A stretch of 22,605 nucleotides of DNA, taken from positions 1 through 22,605 of the forward strand of contig CAZPEM010000041.1 in assembly GCA_964585575.1 (NCBI GenBank), given 5' to 3'. Below the pieces are notes generated by a model. That model was not told the origin of the DNA and made no database searches. It saw only the letters and a program-made list of their open reading frames with translations. The translations under genes were made by a program, and so were the position numbers. Position 1 is the first letter of the stretch. Each line of letters begins with the position of its first letter. The DNA is from UBA4655 sp964585575. Its GTDB lineage: Bacteria > Planctomycetota > Planctomycetia > Pirellulales > UBA1268. This document shows positions 15,788 to 21,598 of the stretch, piece by piece.

Positions 15788-17032
15788 TCACCGATCGATC
15801 TCGCCCATGACAATATCGAGGCTTCCCACGATCGCCGGAACGTCGGCGATGAGGCAGCCGCGGCAGAGTTCGGAGAGCACCGAAAGGTTCGAGAACGAAC
15901 TCGACCGGGCGCGGGCCCGCCACGGGATCGCGGAGCCGTCGGAGACGACGTAGAAGCCCATCTGGCCCTTGGGGCATTCCGTTTCGAGATAGGCATCCCC
16001 CGCCGGCATCTTCTCCGTCAGCTTGAGCGGCTCCCCGAGGGGCTCCTTGCAGGCGGAGTAGCGATCGATCGCCTGCCGCACGAGATCCATCGACTGGACG
16101 ACCTCGAGCATCCTCACGAAAAACCGGTGCCAGCAGTCGCCGAGCACGGCGTCGGACGGCACCGGGGGATAGGCGTGGTCCCGCGGGTAGTGGCCGTTCT
16201 TCATGACGGCCACCTCGAACGCATAGCCGTCGTACATCGCGGTGTAGATGCTCTCGCCGTCCCGCCGCATGTCCTGGTCCACACCGCTGCCGCGCAACAC
16301 TGGCCCCGAGCAGCCGTAGTCGATCGCCATCTCCCGCGGGAGGACGCCGATCCCGGCCGTCCGCTTGACGAAGATCGCGTTCGTCGTCAGCAGCGCATGA
16401 TACTCCTGGATCACCGGCTCGAACTGGTCGAGGAACTGCTCGCACTTCGACAGCCAGCCCGGCGGCAGATCGGCCGTGAGCCCGCCGACGGTGATGTAGC
16501 TGTAGGTCAATCGGGCACCACAGGCCTCCTCGAAGAGGTCGAGGATCTTCTCCCGCTCGCGAAACGCATAGAGGAACGGGCTGAACGTGCCGAGATCGAG
16601 CCCGTAGGCCCCCATGCCGACGAGATGACTGGCGATCCTGCCGAGTTCGGCGATGAGCACCCGCAGGTGCCTTGCCCGCTCGCTCACCCGATGCCGCATC
16701 AGCTTCTCGACGGCGAGAGCCCAGCCGAGATTCATGTTCATCGCGGCGAGATAGTCCATCCGATCGGTGTAGGGAATCCACTGCCTGTGCGTGAGATTCT
16801 CGCCGATTTTCTCAGCGCAACGGTGGAGGTAACCGATGTGCGGCTCGACTTCCGACACGATCTCGCCGTCGGTCCGCAGCACCAGCCTGAGCACGCCGTG
16901 CGTGCTCGGGTGTTGCGGCCCCATGTTGACGAGCATCTCGTCCGTGCGGACGTCGAACTCGATGATCCGCTGGTCGTCGAGCCGAGGGTCGTCGAGCAGG
17001 GATCCGCGGGAAACCCCTCCGGGCTGGTCCAT
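15788..17032 (-). CDS. nuoD: NADH-quinone oxidoreductase subunit D (49-kDa)
   Basis: NuoD lies next to the N2 iron-sulfur cluster and forms the floor of the quinone site. It is homologous to [NiFe] hydrogenase large subunits but lacks the nickel ligands. The 414-residue protein has VNMGPQHPSTHGVLR (H41, H45 at the quinone head group), HRCAEKIGENLTHRQWIPYTDRMDY, and the C-terminal SELCRGCLIADVPAIVGSLDIVMGEIDR. Length is normal. The ATG at 17032 has GGAGAAG seven bases upstream, which decides the start. A separate nuoC lies 103 bases upstream, so C and D are not fused as in E. coli. Confidence 0.97.
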   Translation of the reverse strand: MDQPGGVSRGSLLDDPRLDDQRIIEFDVRTDEMLVNMGPQHPSTHGVLRLVLRTDGEIVSEVEPHIGYLHRCAEKIGENLTHRQWIPYTDRMDYLAAMNMNLGWALAVEKLMRHRVSERARHLRVLIAELGRIASHLVGMGAYGLDLGTFSPFLYAFREREKILDLFEEACGARLTYSYITVGGLTADLPPGWLSKCEQFLDQFEPVIQEYHALLTTNAIFVKRTAGIGVLPREMAIDYGCSGPVLRGSGVDQDMRRDGESIYTAMYDGYAFEVAVMKNGHYPRDHAYPPVPSDAVLGDCWHRFFVRMLEVVQSMDLVRQAIDRYSACKEPLGEPLKLTEKMPAGDAYLETECPKGQMGFYVVSDGSAIPWRARARSSSFSNLSVLSELCRGCLIADVPAIVGSLDIVMGEIDR

Positions 17033-17135
17033 CTGTGCTTCTCCGGGTCGGCAGGAGTGATTTTTGTCGAACGTGTGTCGTCGAGTGCCGTCTGGTCTGA
17101 GGGTGCGGTCGATTCGGTGGAACTCGCCCCGCTGA

Positions 17136-17666
17136 TCAACGCCCCCGAATGCCGTGGTATTCGATCGGCTGCTCGTAGTCCTTCCGGAGCGGATGACCGA
17201 CCCAATCCTCCGGACAGAGGATCCGCCGCAGGTCGGGATGCCCGGTGAAGTACACGCCGGACAGGTCGTAGACCTCCCGCTCGTGCCAGTCGGCCGTTCG
17301 CCAGACGCCCGCCACGCTCGCCACCTCCGGAAGCTCACCGGCCACGTCGCTCCGCCACCGAGGCAGCTTCACCTTGAGCACGAGGCTCGCCTTCGCGGCG
17401 GTGCTCCAGAGGTGGTAGACGAGTTCGAGGTGGGGCTGCCAGGAGACCTTGGCGGCCTTCTTGGGGTCTGGCTCGAACCAGTCGACCGCCGTGATGCACT
17501 CGAGCGAGTCGAATGCCGGCACGCTCGCGTGCTTCAGCCAGCGACACACAGGCTCGACCCGGTCCGCGGTGATCTCGATCCACGGATCGATCGCCTCGAG
17601 GTTTTTCCCGACGACCGCCCCGGGACAAGCCGACTCGAGGGAATCGAGAAACGAAGAGCCTCGCAT
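17136..17666 (-). CDS. nuoC: NADH-quinone oxidoreductase subunit C (30-kDa)
   Basis: NuoC is a peripheral-arm subunit that supports NuoD and NuoB. The 176-residue protein carries the 30-kDa family signature WHEREVYDLSGVYFTGHPDLRRILCPEDWVGHPLRKDYEQP in its C-terminal third. Upstream lies CITAVDWFEP, where the family has its conserved Asp-rich strand. I start it at ATG 17666 (MRGSSFLDSL); a longer TTG form from 17717 is possible but has nothing to recommend it. The gap to the end of nuoA is only 73 bases, so nuoB, normally placed between nuoA and nuoC, is missing. Confidence 0.96.
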   Translation of the reverse strand: MRGSSFLDSLESACPGAVVGKNLEAIDPWIEITADRVEPVCRWLKHASVPAFDSLECITAVDWFEPDPKKAAKVSWQPHLELVYHLWSTAAKASLVLKVKLPRWRSDVAGELPEVASVAGVWRTADWHEREVYDLSGVYFTGHPDLRRILCPEDWVGHPLRKDYEQPIEYHGIRGR

Positions 17667-17739
17667 CGGTTCGGTGTCCTCGTGTTCGGTTCGGTGTTGA
17701 AGGAAGGCGGACCGCAAAAGCTCCGCCCGGGAAGTGAAG

Positions 17740-18408
17740 TCAACGTGTGAGGATGGGCCCCACAGCGGCAGCCACGCCCGGACCGACGGCCGCGACCGCC
17801 TTCGGATTCGTCGCCGTGCTGCCTCGTTGGGCGGAAACCGACCTCACCCAGTCGAGGTCGCCGCGATGCCACACGTAGGCGAAACCGACGAGCAGGACTG
17901 CGAAAAAAGCTGCCATGTCGACGACCGCCGTGCCGGCGAGACGGCGACCCGTTCGTTCAAGCTCGGACCGCATCGCGCTTGCCCGCTCCGCCGGCGTCGC
18001 CCCAGCCGCAGCCGGGGCACCTTCGGTCAGGAAGGGACCGCGAAATCCGAGTTCCTCGAGCAGGCCCGCCGCCGCCGGAGAGACGGCGGGACCATCCGCC
18101 TGTTCCACGACGGTCACCAGCGTTGGATCACTCAGTTGCGTCGCCTTGCCGAACACGGTCGCCCAGGGGAAAAAAACCGCCACCTCGACGTCGAAGATGA
18201 TGAACAACAACGCCACGACGTAAAACCGCAGGTCGAACTGGACGAAGCTCGACCCGATCGTCGGCTCGCCGCACTCGTACACCTCGAGCTTCTCGGTATT
18301 CGGTGCGGCCGGCCGGAGGAGCCAGCCGAGCAGAAGGTTCACGCAGAGGAACGCGGCGCCCACGGCGACGAAAAGAGCGATGTAGCCGGCGATCAGGACG
18401 GGATGCAT
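17740..18408 (-). CDS. nuoA: NADH-quinone oxidoreductase subunit A with an internal insert
   Basis: NuoA is a small three-helix subunit that lies against NuoH at the quinone site. The core is clear: KLEVYECGEPTIG (about 40-52), QFDLRFYVVALLFIIFDVEVAVFFPWA (57-83) and a third helix VVDMAAFFAVLLVGFAYVWHRGDLDW (162-187). At 222 residues it is nearly twice the common 120-147. An insert of about 70 residues (88-160) separates helices 2 and 3, and an Ala/Val-rich tail follows Trp187. Both additions are hydrophilic or low in complexity. Start ATG 18408 (MHPVLIAGYIALF) begins the first helix. Confidence 0.94.
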   Translation of the reverse strand: MHPVLIAGYIALFVAVGAAFLCVNLLLGWLLRPAAPNTEKLEVYECGEPTIGSSFVQFDLRFYVVALLFIIFDVEVAVFFPWATVFGKATQLSDPTLVTVVEQADGPAVSPAAAGLLEELGFRGPFLTEGAPAAAGATPAERASAMRSELERTGRRLAGTAVVDMAAFFAVLLVGFAYVWHRGDLDWVRSVSAQRGSTATNPKAVAAVGPGVAAAVGPILTR

Positions 18409-18476
18409 GTTCGGTGCGGGCGAGTGGGGTGGCCGACGGGCTTCTTCGGGGCTGGCTTCTTTGCGGCTGCTTCTTG

Positions 18477-18504
18477 GGGGCTGCTGATTCGGGGCTACTG
18501 ATTC
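18477..18504. repeat. 14-base tandem repeat over the nuoI stop codon
   Basis: GGGGCTGCTGATTC (18477-18490) is followed directly by GGGGCTACTGATTC (18491-18504), one mismatch in 14. The repeat spans the nuoI stop codon and continues into the nuoI-nuoA gap. It probably arose by slippage, leaving a second, mutated copy of the nuoI end downstream of the stop. Confidence 0.75.
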
Positions 18505-19022
18505 GGGCCGCCATGAACGGGTTCGACGATCACCTTGCTGGCAGCGACCGCCGTCGGATTGAGCGTGGCGCGGCCCCAAGCCACCTCCACCGGAAGACGG
18601 GCGAAGTCGACGATCGTACCGTCCCGGCTGTAGCAGCTCAGGTCGTGGCTCGAGCCCATGAAGATGCAGTCCACCGGGCAGGGCTCGACGCACAACGCAC
18701 AAAACATGCACTTCGAGTAATCGATCGTGAAGCCCGTCACCATGAAGCCCTTGCCGTTGGGCACCCGCTCCTTGCCGATGTAGATGCAATCGACGGGACA
18801 TGCCTTCGCGCACTGGTCGCAGGCGATGCAGGTCGTGAGGTCGTAGCGATGGAATCCGCGGTAGCGGGCCGCGACCGGCACCGGCAATTCCGGGTACTCG
18901 AACTGCTCGGTGAACGTCCTGCGCTTCGGATCGTACGTGCCCGCGAAGACCCGCAGGGTCACGAGCATCCCCTCGATCACGGTCGACACGGCGGAGAACA
19001 GGTTCGAAAGCCAAGCTTTCAT
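18495..19022 (-). CDS. nuoI: NADH-quinone oxidoreductase subunit I (2x[4Fe-4S])
   Basis: NuoI carries clusters N6a and N6b and passes electrons towards N2 in NuoB. The 175-residue protein has both ferredoxin motifs intact, CIACDQCAKACP and CMFCALCVEPCP, an N-terminal amphipathic region (MKAWLSNLFSAVSTVIEGM) and the family segment YRGFHRYDLTTCIAC. It is the first gene of the cluster, 86 bases ahead of nuoA, whereas nuoI normally lies between nuoH and nuoJ. Start ATG 19022 begins just before the amphipathic helix. A promoter candidate lies about 70 bases upstream. Confidence 0.97.
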   Translation of the reverse strand: MKAWLSNLFSAVSTVIEGMLVTLRVFAGTYDPKRRTFTEQFEYPELPVPVAARYRGFHRYDLTTCIACDQCAKACPVDCIYIGKERVPNGKGFMVTGFTIDYSKCMFCALCVEPCPVDCIFMGSSHDLSCYSRDGTIVDFARLPVEVAWGRATLNPTAVAASKVIVEPVHGGPNQ

Positions 19023-19089
19023 GGGTGTCCGGCAGATTGGTGGCCGCGGGGCGAGCGTCGGAGTTCGAACTTCAGGACCGAATGCGGGG

Positions 19090-19117
19090 AGTATAGGTTT
19101 CCCTCGAAATCCAACAA
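19090..19117 (-). promoter_or_regulatory. Promoter candidate for the nuo cluster
   Basis: On the minus strand, TTGTTG (19112-19117) and TATACT (19090-19095) are spaced by 16 bases. The -10 box differs from consensus at one position. It lies about 70 bases before the nuoI ATG, in the 281-base gap shared with the divergent second csrA. The call is made by eye. Confidence 0.5.
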
Positions 19118-19229
19118 GCGGCCGCGACGGTGGCCGCGACATCGTGATTTTCGGCGATTCTTGGCCTGGAGCCTCCCCAAAGTGTCCGCTGAGGGAAAGC
19201 GAAAAACCCATGAAAACCGGGTGAAAAGC

Positions 19230-19257
19230 TTGACGGCAGGCCGAAAACCTCTACATT
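19230..19257 (+). promoter_or_regulatory. Promoter candidate for the second csrA
   Basis: TTGACG (19230-19235) and TACATT (19252-19257) are separated by 16 bases. The predicted leader is about 40 nt and includes two GGA motifs, at GCGGAAAC and at CAGGGATC just before the ATG. It could also drive the downstream tRNA-Glu and ferrochelatase. The call is by consensus similarity. Confidence 0.45.
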
Positions 19258-19303
19258 TAGACGTTGACGCCGCGCGAGAGGTGCGGAAACCAGGGATCGG
19301 TCC

Positions 19304-19663
19304 ATGCTCGTTCTGTCGCGGAAAAAAGACGAGTGCATCGTCATCAACAACGACATCACGATCGTCGTGGTGGAGATTCGCGGTGACAAGGTTCGGCTCG
19401 GCGTCGAGGCGCCGAAGGAGGTTCCGGTCCACCGACGAGAGGTTTTCGACGCGATCACGAGGGCCACGGGTGACCTTCGGGATGGGGCGTCGAATTCCAA
19501 CGCCCCCTCGCATGTCGAGGAGCATGCGGGCCCCGCGGCGCCGCAGGACGGGAAGTCGAGCGACGAGACCGGTGAGATGGCCGTTGAACCAGCCCAACTC
19601 CATGTTCACGAGCAGGGAGAACGTCACGGGCAGTTTGAACTCGAGTCCCGTGTCGACGGCTGA
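19304..19663 (+). CDS. csrA: Carbon storage regulator CsrA (copy 2, long tail)
   Basis: The first 53 residues form a complete CsrA domain: MLVLSRKKDECIVINNDI, VVEIRGDKVRLGVEAPKEVPVHRREVFDAITR, with R6 and R44 for RNA contact. Unlike copy 1 it has Thr, not Asn, at position 55. A tail of about 64 residues follows, hydrophilic and rich in Ser, Glu, Gly and His (for example HVHEQGERHGQFELE), with no similarity I recognise. Total length is 119 residues, about twice the family norm. GGGA just before the ATG is the likely ribosome binding site and a possible self-binding site. It is divergent from nuoI, and its stop is only 10 bases before tRNA-Glu. Confidence 0.93.
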   Translation: MLVLSRKKDECIVINNDITIVVVEIRGDKVRLGVEAPKEVPVHRREVFDAITRATGDLRDGASNSNAPSHVEEHAGPAAPQDGKSSDETGEMAVEPAQLHVHEQGERHGQFELESRVDG

Positions 19664-19673
19664 GCATGATCAG

Positions 19674-19745
19674 GGCCCCATCGTCTAATGGTTAGGACAT
19701 CGCCCTTTCACGGCGGTAATCGGGGTTCGAATCCCCGTGGGGTCA
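19674..19745 (+). tRNA. tRNA-Glu (anticodon UUC)
   Basis: The 72-nt cloverleaf folds cleanly. The acceptor stem is GGCCCCA with TGGGGTC (one G-U pair) and discriminator A. The D arm holds TAATGGTTAGGA. The anticodon stem TCGCC/GGCGG has loop CTTTCAC, with TTC at 19707-19709. The T arm is CGGGG-TTCGAAT-CCCCG. It closely resembles bacterial tRNA-Glu. CCA is not encoded. It lies tightly between csrA copy 2 and the ferrochelatase frame, so all three may share a transcript that RNase P and 3' processing would cut. Charged tRNA-Glu is also the precursor for C5-pathway tetrapyrrole synthesis. Confidence 0.97.
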
Positions 19746-19757
19746 CTTCATCCGGTC

Positions 19758-19793
19758 TCTCGTCCAACGATTCGTCCTCGTCCGACGATTCCT
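19758..19793 (+). repeat. 18-base tandem repeat in the Ser-rich stretch before ferrochelatase
   Basis: TCTCGTCCAACGATTCGT (19758-19775) is followed by CCTCGTCCGACGATTCCT (19776-19793), a period of six codons. In the ferrochelatase frame it reads as Ser/Asp-rich sequence. An in-frame period hints that the stretch has been translated, but no usable start codon precedes it outside the tRNA. Confidence 0.6.
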
Positions 19794-19840
19794 CGTCGTC
19801 CAAACGGGGTTCCTCCTCCGAGCCGTGCATCTACGACGCG

Positions 19841-20926
19841 GTGCTGTTCGTGTCGTTCGGCGGTCCGGAGGGGCCTGACGACGTCATTCCCTATCTCGAA
19901 AACGTTCTCCGCGGGCGGAACGTCCCGCGGGAGCGGATGCTCGAGGTTGCCGAGCACTACCATCACTTCGGCGGAAAAAGCCCGATCAACGAACAAAACC
20001 GGGCCCTCATCGAAGCGTTGAGGACCGAACTCTCGGAGCACGGGCCCAACTTGCCCGTCTACTGGGGCAACCGGAACTGGCACCCCTTGCTCCCGGACAC
20101 GATTCGCGAGATGACCGCCGCCGGCGTGAAGCGGGCGATCGCGTTCGTGACGAGCGGCTTCAGCTGCTATTCAGGCTGCCGTCAGTATCGGGAAAACATC
20201 GCGGCAGCATGCTCGCCGCTCGGGGCCGACGCGCCCCAGATCGACAAGATTCGCGTGTTCTTCAACCACCCGGGCTTCATCCACCCGATGGCGAGAAACG
20301 TTTTGGCCGCGATCGGCCGCCTCGACCGCGAGCCGGGATTCGACGCCGCCGGAGAGGGTCGTTTGCCCGAACGTCTCCGCGAAACCATGGTGCTCTTCAC
20401 CGCCCACAGCATTCCGACGTCGATGGCCGACGGCAGCCGCTACGTCGCGCAGCTTACCGAGGCCTCCCGGCTCGTCTCCGAGCGGGCCGGGCTCCCCCGG
20501 TGGAGGCTCGTCTACCAGAGTCGCAGCGGTCCGCCGGGCCAGCCCTGGCTGCAGCCGGACATCTGCGACGCGATCCGGGAGATCGCGTCTTCCGGAGAAA
20601 AACGGCTCGTGATCGCGCCGATCGGCTTCATCTCCGATCACATGGAGGTCCTCTACGACCTCGACACGGAGGCCGCCGCGGTCTGCCGGGAACTGGGGGT
20701 GGCGATGGAACGGGCCGCGACCGTCGGCACGGATCCCGAGTTCGTTGGCATGGTCCGCGAACTCATCGCGGAGCGGGCCTGGCAGTTTCCGGAACGCTTG
20801 GCGATCGGTGCGTTGCCGGCCAGCCACGACGTCTGCCCGGTGGACTGTTGCCCCGCCCCGGTTCGGCCGGCGGCCGGTCGCCCTGCGGCCACGGGCCCCG
20901 CGGCCGATGTCTCGAAGGGCTCATGA
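19841..20926 (+). CDS. hemH: Ferrochelatase (protoporphyrin or coproporphyrin type), start uncertain
   Basis: The enzyme inserts iron into a porphyrin late in heme synthesis. It has FVSFGGPEGPDDVIPYLENVLRGRNVPRERM near its start, then YWGNRNWHPLLPDTI and YSGCRQYRENI. Catalytic His is in LFTAHSIP (codon 20405-20407) and the conserved Glu in PIGFISDHMEVLYD (codon 20645-20647). The sequence resembles actinobacterial ferrochelatases, which act on coproporphyrin III, so either substrate is possible. The frame is open from 19670, but the only ATG upstream is inside tRNA-Glu (19688). Between the tRNA end and GTG 19841 there is no ATG, GTG or TTG, so I list the GTG as the conservative start. The C-terminus is a Pro/Ala-rich tail containing CPVDCCPAP. 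The stop overlaps the next gene. Confidence 0.9.
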   Translation: MLFVSFGGPEGPDDVIPYLENVLRGRNVPRERMLEVAEHYHHFGGKSPINEQNRALIEALRTELSEHGPNLPVYWGNRNWHPLLPDTIREMTAAGVKRAIAFVTSGFSCYSGCRQYRENIAAACSPLGADAPQIDKIRVFFNHPGFIHPMARNVLAAIGRLDREPGFDAAGEGRLPERLRETMVLFTAHSIPTSMADGSRYVAQLTEASRLVSERAGLPRWRLVYQSRSGPPGQPWLQPDICDAIREIASSGEKRLVIAPIGFISDHMEVLYDLDTEAAAVCRELGVAMERAATVGTDPEFVGMVRELIAERAWQFPERLAIGALPASHDVCPVDCCPAPVRPAAGRPAATGPAADVSKGS

Positions 20927-21567
20927 GGGCCCGGCGGGCCAGCCCCATGAAGCCACGCGATGACCCGCGGCCGCTGGTCGTGCTCGTGCATGGGTATCTC
21001 GCACATCGCGTTCACCTCTCGCTCCTGTCCTGGCGACTCCAGGCCGCGAACTTCGAGACGCTCAACTGGGGTTATCCCACCTTCCGCCGCTCCCTCACGG
21101 TCGCCGCGGAGAGCCTCGCCTCGAGCCTCGAACGCATCGACGCCGAGTTGTCGGGCCCTCCGATCCACCTCGTCACTCACAGCATGGGAGGGATCGTCGC
21201 CCGCGCGGCGCTCGCGCGATTCCGTCCGCGCCGGCTGGGCCGCTGGGTCATGCTTGCACCGCCCAATCGCGGATCCGACGTCGCCCGACGGCTGGAGCCG
21301 TTCCTGGGAAGCTGGAGCCCCCCGGTTCGCGAACTCTCGAGCGGCTCGAGCGGCCTCGTGCATTCGATCGGCATGCCGGCGGGGGTCGAGGTCGGCGTGA
21401 TCGCCGCCGGCCGTGATCTGCTCGTCCGCGAGGAGAGCACCAGGCCCGACGCACCCCACGAGCACGTCACGATTCCCTGCTTGCACTCGACCCTGCTCGT
21501 CCGCCGCGACGCCCTCCGACAGGTCGTGGCTTTTCTGCGCACGGGACATTTCCTCACCACGGCCTGA
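20923..21567 (+). CDS. Alpha/beta hydrolase (esterase/lipase-like)
   Basis: The 214-residue protein has an alpha/beta hydrolase core. VVLVHGYLAH (20-28) forms the oxyanion HG motif, and LVTHSMGGIVAR places the nucleophile S87 in a GxSxG-like elbow (here THSMGG). LAPPNRGSD (111-119) is typical of PGAP1/lipase-like members. D165 (AAGRDLLV) or D176 and H188 (PCLHSTLL) complete a likely triad. There is no signal peptide or lid insertion, so it is a short cytoplasmic form with unknown substrate. The ATG overlaps the ferrochelatase stop as ATGA, indicating coupling; an alternative ATG at 20947 would remove eight residues. Confidence 0.9.
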   Translation: MRARRASPMKPRDDPRPLVVLVHGYLAHRVHLSLLSWRLQAANFETLNWGYPTFRRSLTVAAESLASSLERIDAELSGPPIHLVTHSMGGIVARAALARFRPRRLGRWVMLAPPNRGSDVARRLEPFLGSWSPPVRELSSGSSGLVHSIGMPAGVEVGVIAAGRDLLVREESTRPDAPHEHVTIPCLHSTLLVRRDALRQVVAFLRTGHFLTTA

Positions 21568-21598
21568 TTGAAGAGCTGATCTGGACGAACCGATCTGC

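Noticed and set aside
17667..17739. A short or broken nuoB between nuoA and nuoC
   Set aside because: Only 73 bases are available and neither strand shows the nuoB cysteine motif.
18409..18494. Small gene or nuoI extension in the nuoI-nuoA gap
   Set aside because: The frame past the nuoI stop gives only Lys/Pro-rich low-complexity sequence over a tandem repeat.
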